In this document: piece after piece, positions 9,557-22,726 of the stretch
How the letters are laid out: the number at the start of each line of letters is the position of its first letter
Numbering within the stretch: position 1 is the stretch's first letter
From: Nephromyces sp. MM_2019
Taxonomy: Eukaryota > Apicomplexa > Aconoidasida > Nephromycida
Direction: 5' to 3'
Length of the DNA stretch: 40,307 nucleotides
Assembly (NCBI GenBank): GCA_015657535.1
Contig: JADHZB010000985.1
Span: 1-40,307 of the forward strand
Notes under the pieces: generated by a model
The model's database searches: none
The model's input: the letters and a program-made list of their open reading frames with translations, nothing else
Told to the model about the DNA's origin: nothing
Translations under genes and position numbers: made by a program

Positions 9557-12500
9557 ATGGCGGTTGGGTTACCAATAAACAAAACTTCAGGTTTAGTTAC
9601 TGAAGCTAATATCCCAAAGTATAATGATTTAACAACTAAATCACAAGATTCACGCCTAAATGACCACCATGAACCTAAACTAAACAACACACGATCCCAA
9701 ACTACTCCACTTTCAATTTATTTATTTAAGGATGAATCACCTACAATAGTGCATAATCAAGATAAATTAAATCCGCAAACAACCACAAAGTCATTGCACG
9801 ATAATAAAATAAAAAATGACTTTAGTAATGAGAAACCATTAAATGTTGATGATAATATAGAAAATGACAACTCAGTTATAGATATAAAAATTTTTAAAAT
9901 GCCAAAAAACAATGATGAGGAGGATTGTCAGCAAGAGGATCCTGATACTAACATGTTCAACATGGAAAATACACATTACGAAACACCTACTATTTTAGAC
10001 AAAAAATTTGTTCAGACTGAATTATCAAACAATTCACAAAAATCGGTAATTATTGATAGAAAGTTTATAAATTTTTAATTTATGTCTGGTACTAGAATAT
10101 ATATTTTATCTTTTTAGTATTGGCGAATCATTTTCAAAGTTATTTTATTTTTAAAATTCACTAGAGATTTATATTTAATTTTGTTTCATAGGTTGAAAAC
10201 ACTAAAATCACAAATGTTGTCAAAACAGTCGATACAGCATCTCGGGATTTTACCAAGAATGAATTTTGTGACAATTGGGATGCTTTTCAAGCTTCAAGTA
10301 CTACATACAGCGTACCAGATAGCAATAATAATTATCACACCAATGATGAAATTCCTATATTTTCTATCACAAATTCACCTTTTGATCAATTTGAGGATTG
10401 TTTTGTTCCACCAACATCAATGGAATTACAGGCTTGTAAATCTTGTGATCGGTAAATATGATTTTTAAGTATTTGTAAATTCAAATTTCATATAAATCGA
10501 AAATTCAATTGTTCTGATATTGACAAAGTAATTCTATATCATAATTTATTTGGCTTCCCAGTTAAGTTATGAAGAAATTTAGACATAAATGTATATATAT
10601 TTTAGCTGGTGTTTAATTTAAGAACTCTTTCATCGTATTTTCGAAAGTATAGAATTAATCCTACTCATAATTTCAAAAATTTTAAATTGTGAAAATTTCA
10701 GGAAATTTAACGTGGATCGCATTGATGTCCATCAAAGTGTTTGCATGAAGAAAAAAGTTAAATTGAAAGCCAAATCACAACTAGACCCAAATGTGACATC
10801 TGTTGGTAGCAACAATACATCTAATTCTGATAAAACTAAAATATCAGCAATTCCACAACATAGAAATATAACAGAAAGTAGTGTGGATCAACAGTTCGAT
10901 AAAGATTCATGTATGAATAAGAAAGAAACCTCAAAAGAGTCAGACCCAAAAAGTTGTACATCTCATCAATCCTCACCTAGGAACGAAAATGGCTCTAGTA
11001 AATCAAATAAGGGTAGCTCGGTATATAATTCGGCTGAGCTTAAGCAGGTTAAGAAAATTACTGAAACGGGAGATCAAAATTCTCCAAAAGAGAGTGTCCT
11101 TAACAAAACTTCCGTCAAGAGTCATAGAAAATATAGTATACCTCAATCAATCAATACAAGATCGGTAACAGGTTCAAGTGATGCTCATATGCTTTCAAGT
11201 ACAAAAAGTGCATTTGAATCATCAGATGGTAAATCTGATAATACACCAAGACAAAAAATAACCATAAATAAATCAAATAAGAGGTCACCAGATATGCCTA
11301 AAGCAGCACAAAACGGCAGAGGATTTTCTGTACCCTTGTTAGTACACTGTCCACTTGAACAAAGGTAAGATAAGTAGATAACAAATTTTAAGTTACCAAC
11401 AATTTACAATTATTAAAAGTGGTCAAGAAATGGGCCTTGATATGCTTACTTCCTATTCGAATTCAATACTGAAAGCTCTTGTATCTGTTTCATTTCTTTT
11501 GGAATAAAAAATATTAGTAATTTATCATTTCTTGTATTTGATTGATTGGATTTCTTGGATACTTTAAGATAGCTCACTTGTTATATATTAAATTATACCT
11601 TTTGAACTTTTTGTGTATAGGTGGAGAGTTCAAGCTTCAGAGCTTTGTCCACATTGTAACCGAAGATTTTCAAAGAGATCGTTTGAGCAACATGAGTCAT
11701 TTTGCTCAAACCATAAAGTACAGCCGCTTATTAGTAGAACTATCAAAACAATTGATAAGTATCCCAATAGTGATTGGACATCAAGGAGTTTGCCTTATTC
11801 AAAATCGATTTCCTATTTAAAGAAAAGATACCCTCGTAGTTACAAATTTATTGAAGATAGAGCGATAAAGGAGCAAGCAAAGAGACAAAAACCGGGAGTT
11901 TTTCCATGGAAATGCTGGATAATCCATGGTTCTACTCGGAATAAAAAAGACTTAAAAATTCATTTAGGTGATACCCTGACAAGTCTGACTAGACTTGAAG
12001 GTTGGGGAAATTATAATAGTTCGAATGACAAAAGGTCTGACATAACTCCTGCAAGAATAATTTGTCTGCCACATAGTGACCAAAAGAGTGGTGAAAAATC
12101 ACTTCCGCCTCCTTTAGAGCTTAAGAATCTTCGATGTTTGTCATGTGGATCACACCGGATAAGAAGTAGTTGCCACCAAAAGTTGTGTGAAGAAACTTTT
12201 TCTTACTTAAAAAATGAAGTTAAAAATAATAAACAAGATGCTTCTTCACAAACTACTCTTGATCAGATGGTTGATCAAGCTTCTTGCTTTTCACTTGATG
12301 ATGACTGTAACTTATCATCCTATGAATCTATTAGGCTACCTTTGAATAATGATTTTTATCCATCCCAGTGTAGTTCACCTCTCCACTATATCCAAGCAAC
12401 TCAAGATAGCAAAGCTCAAGCTTCAATCAATGTATTAGGGGAAAAAAATGCTGAGAAATTAGGCAGGCTTCATTCTCATACCCAGTCTGTAATATCAAAT

Positions 12501-15500
12501 TCTAATCCGGAATTATATTCTGAAAAGATATCTGTATATTCAGCAAATTCTCTATCCAATTCCGTTAGCAAACTCAACCATTCCACTTCTATATCATGTG
12601 ACATTTCTCAACCATACGAGGTTGATTACATATGCAATGACACTAGTATATCTAGGAACAATAGGGCTGTATTTTCTAATAAAAGTATTTCTTTCACCCC
12701 TGACAAAACATGCAGTCCACATATGCAGATTAGCTCTACTTCTAATGATCCAAAACAGAAGCATTTAAGGTATTCTAATAGTAATTCAATACAGCCAATT
12801 TCAGGGATTAATTTTGGTCCTTTTATTATGAGCCAAGCATCGAATCATAATAGAGATGTCATTTCCAGCCCAAAAACCCACTCACCACATGAGGCTAATG
12901 AATTAAGATTAAGCTCCGTTGGGGTGAATAATATTCATGATAATTTCACAACGGAGTATCATACGTCAGAAACTCCCTCAAGTACTTTACCAGTGAATTT
13001 AAATTCACCAACTGAATGGTTAACTTGTGACGACTATGTTACACCTGGGATGAGTTCTAAACTAGTTTCTCGTATTATTGGAAGCGCTTATATGAGTAAT
13101 GAAATATTATCTAAACCTAGCCCGATTCAAGAATCAAAGAGCCAAACTTATATAACTTCTCCAAGCAGATTCAGTCATATGTCTCATACAATGGAACTAT
13201 CGGATAATTCGAGTTCTGAACCAACGAAGCTTTCAATACCAGAACAGCCTGTATTATTGAATGAATTCTCACCAAATAATGAAAGAAATATCAACAATTT
13301 AGGTTACCAAAGTCGTTTAAATCATGTTCCAAGATCTCATACAGTCCATGTGTCTTGCCCTAAAACTTATGGTGTGTCAACAGCCACTCAAATTAACAGT
13401 CCATCCGAAATTATTATTAAAACTCCTCACAGTAGTCGAGAGCAGTCCCCGCAAGGGATCTCATGTGGGATGATTGAAAGCCCAACTTGTATGCTTATAG
13501 CAGGTAACCCTCAAGTATCAAGTAACGATGGAGACAAGCATTCAGCTCAATCTTCTGTTAGCGCGAAAGCTGCTCACACTCAAAGTGAGCTAACACCAGT
13601 TAGTGGGATAAGTCAATCAAATTATCATCTATCCTACATATCTGAATCACTGCCTCCTGGTCGTGACTCACAGAGGAGAGACTCTGTGGCATCTTCAATG
13701 TTTCGTGTGCCTAATCTAGATCCCATGGTGGAATCAGAGTCAGTTCCAATGAATTATAACTCTATAAATAGCCTCATACCATCACCTTCCTCTAGCTTAG
13801 ATTCTTATCCACCCTCGTATCTAGTTTCTAATCCTGCTGGTACAGCTACAATTGCCACAACTGCATCTTCAAATTGGTTAGCACCGGTATCAATAGGATT
13901 GAGTCAATGCCAATTAGATGCCGTAAATAATAATACTGAAAGGTCTTACATAAACACTTCCCATAGCCTAAACACTGTATTTGGTTCTGGTACTTTTGAT
14001 CAAAATATAAATAGGGATCATTTGAATTTATGTAGCATTTCGCCTATGAATTGCTCACACTCGCCGAATTCGTTTAGTATTTTCCATGAAGGTAATTCAC
14101 CAGCTTTAAATTCTGCATTCAGTCAACCGTGTGATGATATAATGGTCTCAGATGGTAAATCAAATTCACCAACCGATGGTGCTCATGTTACTCCTATTGC
14201 AACATCCATTAAGAGTAACAACAATTTAGACACACCAAAAAATTCATTTACCAACCAAGAAACAGATTGTCTTGTTTTATCTAATGCTAGACAGCTGTAT
14301 ACATCAAATAGCTCCGCAGGCCTTATGCACGGTAAAAGTAATAGTGAAAGTTCTAGCCCTGCTTATGGACTTCCCTTGCCTCAAGAAAGTTTACATATAA
14401 CTCAGAGAACAAATAAAAAAACATCAGAACTAAATTTTTCACCAGAATCTTCTCCAAAAAGATCAAGCCATTCTATAAGTAGTATAAGTGCCAAAAATAA
14501 TCATGATCAACCATGTGAGCAATTTGGGGAAATCTCATATGAGAAATATTCGATTAAAGAAGATAATTATTCGTTATCAAAATACCGTGAGGTAGAAGAG
14601 CATCAAGATGCAGTAAATTCACCATTGGGCCGAGCTGACTTACCTATACCTAAACCTGCCTGGTTTACTGTGCCATCTGTTGACCCTGAAGGCACACAAG
14701 CTGATGAATATTATCAGCAAAAACAATTATCTTTGGATCCTCTCCTTTCTGTTGGTTGGAGAGTAGTGACACCTGAAGAGCAGAGAGATTTAGAAAAGGA
14801 GCCGAGCAAATCATCACACTTTCCTAATTATTCATCAACTGTAACTCCATTTAATAAGCATCGTCCAAGTGACCTAAAACTTGTGTCTGACTACTCAAAT
14901 AGCTCTGATAATTTCATGAGCCTACAAAGTCCTAGTTCACAGGGTTTTAGTCAGAACCTAGGGGCTCAGATTTTTACTCCCAATGGTACCAATATAGCAA
15001 CCTTAAGCCCAAGGGATCAAAAATTTGTTCAAATCTTAAAAGATTGTGCCGAAGAACAGCTCTCGCCTAGAAGCAAGAGAAATAGTGTATCATCAGATCT
15101 AAGAGATTCACCTTCCAATAAATGGAATATTTTATTTGCCAGCCCCCAAGAAAACAACACAGGCATTATGGATATTCCATTTTGGGGTAATTTGTTTTTA
15201 TCAGATGCCACTTGGCTTGATTGGTTGCCTTTTAATTTCGGAGCACACTCTAAACCTCAAAAGAGTGTACCTACTGCTTTACCTAAGTCCCCTGTTGATA
15301 AAGTAGAGGACACGACCTTATCTGAAGGATCCTCAAAACCGATCTATGTGTCACCACCACCCAGATTGGTTTCGACGACATCACATGATCCAAATCCTCC
15401 ATATTCACAGGAGTCTCAGCTACCAGATATAAAACCTCTAAAGCCCCCATGTGATGAATTCTCATTTTCACCAAAGATCTCTGAACAGCCGGATTCATAT

Positions 15501-16937
15501 CAAAATATTGATGTGCCAGTGAACCAGCATCAAAAGAGTCAACCAGAATTCAAAACTATTTTACCTATACCAAGCTATGAAGCAAAAGAATCAAATTTGT
15601 TTATGCCACCTAGGAACATTGATGAACAAATTCAAACCATAAAATCTCCCATGTTCGATATTGATAAAAGATATGTCTCTCCCTATAACAAATTTTATGA
15701 GCAGCATGAAAGTCGTAGCAATTGTGAAATGGAGAAACCAAAAGAAAACAGCTCTGCTAGCCCCCAATCATCTACAAGAAGTCATGTTATGGAAATAATT
15801 AAAACATTCTCCCCTGAGACATGTAATTTCCTTTCATATGTTCGATTTAATTCATCAGCATCACAGCCTTCCAGGCTGAAGGGAGATCTCGTTCACCCTG
15901 CGTTACCAACTACTTCCGATACATCCACAAATAATGATTATACACCACAGTCCTCCAATTCTAACCTATTTAACGAATTTTCACATTTTCAAAGCATAAA
16001 TCATACAGATGGGAATAACTTACAAGTTGAAAGTAATAGTAATTTTCCTTACCCCAATGATAATATTTATTCCCCGGTACCTAAACTATCTTGCCCACAA
16101 TTTTCAAATAGTATGATAAGCCATAATTTCCATACCTATGTGTCTAAACCTATACAACATGTTTCATCTATGAGTAACTGCATGGCACCTGTGGCAGAGT
16201 CTTCGGAAAAGTTTTCAGCACCCATACTTTATAAGTCAGATGCGATTGAAACATGCCCTTCTTATGTAACCACAAATATACAACATTCCGACACACATAG
16301 GTCTAGTTATACTTCTAAGTTACCAAGTAGAGAGTTGTGTTTGAATCAAAGGGGGAATTATACAATACCAGAATCTTTGTCAACATCTCTTGCATCTAAT
16401 AGTAACGCTCATCATCCGATTAATATGTATTCACAGTCATTCAATAACACCCAACAGTCATCGTACCCGTCAAGTTTTATTATGCCTTCACAATCTTCAA
16501 ATCCAGCAAGTTTTAGGGTTCCATCAGCATCCGAAAGTCTAATCAATAAAAATCCGAATCATGATGTCAATTTGATACCTATTGACAACCCCAATTCTTC
16601 TTGTCATCAACTCTCTGTGGACTGGGAACATATTGCTCCACATTGTGTGAGGCATCAATTCTATTGTCCATTAGAACAAAATTCATCTAATAAGGAAGGT
16701 AAAATGATATATATGGGAGCACGCCCATCACCTACATTGATGATTGCATGTAATCAGTTCAAGAATGATCAAATAAGTGAAATACCTCGATTTAGTTTAG
16801 AACCGATTCATCAGCGGGAACCACAAAAGGCAAAATACATACCGCAAATCCCCAATCGTATGCCCAAAAAGTTTACCAACTTTTCTAGGACTAAGAAAGA
16901 AAAGCAAAGGCAATCTCGGTGGTTCTGCGGAGAATGA
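9557..16937 (+). CDS. Giant C2HC zinc-finger protein, low-complexity
   Basis: Four exons: 9557-10045, 10192-10451, 10702-11364 and 11621-16937, with phases 0, 2 and 2, giving 2,242 residues. Finger 1 (residues 245-264, CKSCDRKFNVDRIDVHQSVC) is created by splicing exons 2 and 3. Finger 2 (480-499, CPHCNRRFSKRSFEQHESFC) follows the exon 3/4 junction. Both fit CX2CX11HX3C, the zf-C2HC_2 (ZC2HC1-type) pattern. A degenerate third copy (about 643-660, CLSC...CHQKLC) has nine residues instead of eleven between its second cysteine and histidine. The remaining roughly 1,580 residues are Ser/Asn/Pro-rich and probably disordered, with one aromatic patch near 15120-15240 (WNILF, FWGNLF, WLDWLPF). The motif CPLEQ occurs at residue 466 and again near 2153, and the C-terminus is basic. 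Fingers of this type occur in cilium- and cytoskeleton-associated proteins, but no function can be assigned here. Confidence 0.85.
10046..10191 (+). other. Intron 1 of the C2HC gene
   Basis: GTAATTATT donor after TCG, TTTCATAG acceptor, phase 0. Retaining the intron gives a stop within 33 bases. The next two introns are 10452-10701 and 11365-11620, with GTAAAT and GTAAGA donors and TTTCAG and GTATAG acceptors. Confidence 0.85.
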
Positions 16938-17939
16938 GTTAGTAATGAGGATATATATTACCTATCGGTTTTATCAATTTTTTTAAGTCTTTAAAGCACG
17001 TATTTTTTTAACTTAGGTTTTGTAATAAGCTTTTTTAAGTTTCAGTTAATCATCTATATAATTGGGATTGTCGAAGCAATCTTTAATATAAATTATAATT
17101 AAAAAATATCTAAAAATTACAATAAGTTTTATTTAAAGTTATAAATAAGTATATATTATGTATTAAATGTTTCATAGAAAATGAAAATTCTTTATTTCAA
17201 AAATTTTAAAAAGTATCAAATAAAAAAATAAAATTCAAAACTATAGAAAATGGTGATTTGAATATGATTACAGTTGCAAATTGACGCATAAAAACAATTA
17301 TAATTTGTAAAAGAGCTATATATTAATTTAGATGAATTAAAATTTAAACGTGTTATGTAAAAATTAAAATGATCACAAATGTTATACAATACTGGCGCAA
17401 TTTCATGTTATAGTTTGAATAATATGAGTGTGGGTAACAACATTTGTCCAGATAAATAAATAATTGTAACAGTATGTACAACTATATATATATATTAGTA
17501 TACCAAACATGTGTACATAAAAAAGCACATATGTATATGTAATGTTTACATATGCGTAACATGTTAGAAACTTGTGTGTGTAAGAGTAGATCATGATTAT
17601 GTGTCTATGTATCTTCAGCATTGTGTTTGTAATACATTTAGAGTACGTAGAGTAGGTAGTTGGTAGACAAATTGGTATAACAAATGAAGGTGTGTGATGA
17701 TTTTGAAACCATGTTATGATCAATAATTTCCTTAATATCCTTAATATATATATGTGTATATTTTATTCATCGATATCTCATAAGCAAATATACCCAACAT
17801 ATCACTCTGATTTCTTAACTACTATAAATTCACATGGCATGCGTCTTCATAGATACCTTTCTAGTATAATTTCATAAGTCATCCCACACCCAGTTACACA
17901 CCGATCATAAATATCTCATTTTTCCCTCTTCTTCCCCCG
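16938..17939. other. Intergenic DNA upstream of the RAP gene
   Basis: AT-rich, with a weak TG-rich patch at about 17560-17700. The last 120 bases before the start are unusually C-rich (CACACCCAGTTACACACC, then a TTTTTCCCTCTTCTTCCCCC tract directly before ATG), like the pyrimidine-rich leader of the G3BP-like gene. No gene was found. A 106-codon minus-strand frame at 17403-17723 consists of repeat-like Tyr/His/Thr codons and was not accepted. Confidence 0.55.
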
Positions 17940-20900
17940 ATGCTGAATGGTTTAACTAGACTCACCAGGGTATTAACTCCCCTGCGGATGATGAATATTA
18001 CTTACCAACAACATCAACTTTTTACAACAACGCCATTGAAGAATAATGACCTACCCAATCTCTTGAATAGCTTGGCTCAATCACCACAATCTGGGCCACA
18101 CTCCTACACATCTTACACACAATCAATTGTACAGCTCAGCCGCCTTATAAATTCAAGCCCTACCCCTCTCCAATCACGTAGTTCTGTGTTTGCCGACGAA
18201 CGCTTCAACACTTTCCTCAAGACCTTGTCGTCCTCAGCATCCTCATTCAACCACCAGGCCCTATCTATGATTGTATTGAGACTAGCCTCACTGCGATATA
18301 GCAACACCACTATGAGAGAACTCAACTCCGTACTTTCCGCATTAATTATTTCAAAGGGGAGTATATTCTCCCACAGACAGATTGGTGCAATTGCCTTGGG
18401 ATTTAGCTTAATGAACTTCAAAACACCTGAATTGGTAGAATTTATTAAGAAGGAGGTTACACACCTGATCGATGGCTTTAGGGTAGATGAAATGTTATTC
18501 CTACTTAAGGCATTTATGAAGTGGAACATCAATGACCCACAACTAAGAAGGAGTATACTGAGGAAACTACACGAACAATTTGATCAATTTACTGCTGCTG
18601 ATGTAACCGATTTGATGACAATTGCTGCTCAAACAAAGTAATAGGGTGTGGGTTAGGCTATGAATGGGAAGGAATAACTAGTAAAAAAAATTACACATAC
18701 GTGATGATTTCGTAACTGATGTTTGATGATTATCTATTCCAACTTTAAAACCTATGTGGTGACTGATGAATATGTGATATTTTAATTTGGCTTAAATCTC
18801 ATATATTCCTTATAGACACCTCTGTATGTGATTTTGTTAATTTTTAGCTTTATAGTATCACCAAACCCATACACAACTAGGTTTTTATCCCATCAAAAAT
18901 AAATTATATATATATATATATGTTTATATCAATACAGATTCTTTCACACACAATTGGTTGCTAACAGTATTAAGTTGATCTGTGATAACGTTACACACTT
19001 TGACAAAACACAGCTTATATCAAATTTAGATGCATTAGCTCGTTTAGGTTATGGGAGGCCTCCTTCAATTTATGTTTTAGCCGAGGCCCTTTCACCCTAT
19101 AAAGACTCCTTTACAACTATTGAACGAATGAAGGTAATCTGAATGTGCTTGATATCTAATACACTATATATAATACACACCACAATCTGTCTATTACATA
19201 ACCATGATTTGGATATGTGTAAATGTGTACACTTAAGCACTTAGGTATTGTTTTCTCATCATCTAAACACACTTCAAGAGCACCTATATATATTTATTGC
19301 GATCCTGTTATATACAAAAATAAATATGAATCCTTACATAAACACACATGACACTAAAACTTACATTCTATAGCAGATGAATGTGTATTTGGATATATTA
19401 AATGAGAAAATTCGCTAGCAAAATCTTTTTTAACACTCAAAACATGTATATTTCACAACCTTATAACAAACCAATATATGTATGTATATATATATATCCT
19501 CACCCTCATACTCATTTTTCAGATGTGTGATACATTGAGTTATATCGATTTTATTGAACACTTGATACCTTCTACACACATTGTTGATGGCCTAAGAAGC
19601 TCCGATGTTTCCTCTTTGGCATTTCAATACAAAATTAGCCTCCTCCACTTCTTATGCCTCAAAAAGCTTTACCGTAATACACATATTTTTATAGAATTAT
19701 CCACTTTTAATTACTCTTGTTACATGTTACACATTTTTTTAAATTATTATCAACACTTTATAATTTGTGTGATACCCTTCAAAGTATTATTAGCCCTTTA
19801 TTACATGTGCCACTTATTATTTTTGCTACATATTTCATATCTACACACACAAATTTAATTATTTGGTTTCAATTAAACTTGATTACTCATAATAGATTAT
19901 AACGATATGATTGAATCTCTCATGGAATCTATAAATCAGCAATTTAAGTCGAATCAGCCGTAAGTTATACCCCTATAATTACATCTACACAAACAAATTG
20001 ACACTACAAATATATAAACACATATACTATATATATATATAGGTATGCAACCATTACTCATATTATATACATATATATAAAAATAGCCATTTACAACATA
20101 TATATAGGCACACCTAATTATAGATACAATCCTCATTAATTAGTTTATTTGATAATACCATTAGCTGGGTTATAGACTCTAATTTGAATATCGTTATAAT
20201 TTTCAACAAATTTTAATTAAATATTTTTTCTAGTGATTATACCAATCGTTTGAATGAAATATTTTTTGATTTCCAAATGGAATTTCCCGAAAAGAAATAT
20301 TCTCCCCCTGCTGATCTAAAGGCTAAATTAGATGAAATTGGTGAATACATACACACACACATACAATATATATATATATACATATTTATAACATGATATA
20401 TGAATAGAAGCATAAATATATTTATATATATACATGTATATATGTGTGTATGACTTCAGAGACTAAGAATGCTCAACGTCTCGAAACATCACCAGAATAT
20501 CAAATGATGATGTCTAATTTGGACCAAATTTCATCATTTTTGGGATTGAAGTTTCAATGTAATGCAAATATAGGGCCATATAAGGTCAATTTTTATGATG
20601 AAAAAACCGAGTTAATTATTGAAGCAGATCAATCATTCTTAAAATCAACAAAGAAAATGAAAATTAGGTAAAATATAAAATCAAAATGGGAAGGAGAAAA
20701 CATCCCAAATGTTCATGGGAAAAATTGAAATTTTGGGGGGGAAATTGTAATTTATATAACAAGAAGGAGAAATATATCATTACAAGTGTATATAATTTTA
20801 ATTATATTGTGTGTATGGGTATTTATCTCTTTTATTATGCATTTGGATTCTTTATATATTTAAGTAATGCAATAATCATATTATGAACTCATAGCCTATC

Positions 20901-21451
20901 TACCTTATCTATTGATTAAGTACAAATCAATTATTCTAAAAAGTTGTATGTTTATTTTTTTCTATATTTTTATCTATTTACACATCCTAACATCTCTATA
21001 TATAATAATGTGTGGATGTAAGCACTGTTATTATATATATTCTTAGCCCAACATCACTATATAAACACAACTTTCTATACGCTCACAAAACGTAAATAAT
21101 ATTAAACCCCCTCGTAATCATTTAAGCATCTTACACACATTTTCTAACTGATCATTTACATATACACAATTGTTCAGACACCTTACAAAATTAGGCTACA
21201 AAGTCTTACAAATCAATTACTGGCTATGGAGAGCTAATCGCACAGATGTAAGTTTAATTTATATTTTTTATACACTTTTACCATAATGATTGAAATTTCA
21301 TCTGCATACACACATTGATTATTACTTATTATAACTGTCAATATATACAATATATATGTTTTTGTTGATTTTAACACTTCAGGAAGATCGACAAAAATTT
21401 TTACTTAATCGAATAAAATCGCTGATCCCTTCAGAAACCAAGAGACAATAA
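17940..21451 (+). CDS. RAP-domain protein, probably mitochondrial
   Basis: Eight exons: 17940-18637, 18938-19133, 19523-19673, 19896-19959, 20234-20340, 20460-20667, 21178-21247 and 21383-21451, all consistent in phase, giving 520 residues. The N-terminus (MLNGLTRLTRVLTPLRMMNI) is rich in Arg and lacks acidic residues over 30 positions, like a mitochondrial presequence. Residues about 90-350 are repeated helical pairs of the octotricopeptide/heptatricopeptide (FASTK-like) type, for example SHRQIGAIALGFSLMN and DEMLFLLKAFMKWN. Residues about 445-510 form a RAP domain: GPYKVNFYDEKTELIIEAD, then HLTKLGYKVLQINYWLW and a C-terminal KFLLNRIKSLI helix. RAP proteins act on organellar RNA, and apicomplexans have many of them linked to fragmented mitochondrial rRNA. 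The target is unknown. Confidence 0.86.
20341..20459 (+). other. Intron 5 of the RAP gene, with complementary ends
   Basis: The intron opens GTGAATACATACACACACAC and closes TATGTGTGTATGACTTCAG. The CATACACACACA near the donor can pair with TGTGTGTATG near the acceptor, with TA-rich sequence extending the match. Confidence 0.7.
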
Positions 21452-22726
21452 AGAAGGATTTGAAATTACACATACACTTAGCATACATACATAACACACA
21501 CGCTTAACATACACATACACGTAACACACACACATAACGTACACACATAACATACACACAAATACATACACATCCATACACATATATATAATTATCATCA
21601 ATTGATATATAATTATATTTTTGCAATTATTTATAAATTATAAAACACACCAAATGAACTTTTTATGAGATCTCAGTTGTTCAAACACTCTTAAGAATTA
21701 TTTAAAAACATATAAATTAATTATATTATTAATTCTTTCATTTATAAATACGTATAAATAAAATATATAAATATAAATATACATATATATATATATGTAT
21801 ATATATATATATGTATATTTATGCATACAAATTAATCGACAAACTCAATATACAAACACAATATACATTCAGCACATACATAACACACATAATATATACA
21901 CATAACAGATATACACAACACAAAAAGTCACACACACAATACAAACCTATATTACTAACATTAGATTCGCTTTATTTATCACGAGCACAACACAAATATT
22001 ATTTATTATTAAATATAACACATACATCATAGGTCTACAATACACAAATACATAAATTAGATTTATACTTCAATTCAAAATAATTCATCAAAAATATAAA
22101 TTGAATTAAAACTTTCAATTAAGCTTAAAAATTATTTATATAGTTAATAATCAAGTTGTATTAAGATTTGAAACTTAATTACCAATTTTTATGTTTATGT
22201 GTGATGAGTGTATATAAGTATATATTTTCGCTCTTGAATGTTTCTGTGTGTGTGTGTGTATGTCTATATGTGTTTCCTTTTCTGTGTATGTGTGTATATA
22301 TATACATGTTTGTATGTGTATGAGTGAGTGTGTGCAAAAATAAGAAATGAGTATGTAACTGGTAATGTGTTTTGTACTGAAAATATAAATTTTATGGTGG
22401 AAATGGAGTCTAATTTACTTTATAATTTTGTATATAATTTCAAGTTATATAGATTAGTGTGTAATTTTCAAATTGAGTGATATTTTACACATATAAGTGA
22501 AAATTCAATTATTTGTACTTTAAATAAAATGATATGTTACACATCAATTACACAATTATTTTCACATTCAACTCAATCAACATCTTGTATGCTACACACA
22601 TTGATACAACTTCCACTAAAATTTGAATATATTACACACACATTAACAACTTAACAATTTCCACCTTTCATCGATATTATTTCCCTCTAAAATCAAACAA
22701 AGTTTACACACAAAAATTTGTTAAAA
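21452..22726. repeat. CA/TG/TA simple-repeat region between RAP and dynactin genes
   Basis: CA-rich on the plus strand at 21460-21600 (units near CATAACATACACACA) and 21850-22030, TA-rich at 21760-21820, TG-rich at 22200-22340, and CA-rich again at 22560-22720 just before the next start codon. TACATATATATATATATGTA at 21780-21799 is a perfect palindrome. No gene is supported. Confidence 0.75.

Noticed and set aside
17403..17723. 106-codon minus-strand frame upstream of the RAP gene
   Set aside because: Tyr/His/Thr/Ile-rich translation of TG/TA repeat, with no domain or splice support.
20686..20886. Plus-strand frame inside intron 6 of the RAP gene
   Set aside because: Lies between the two halves of the RAP domain, which join in phase without it.
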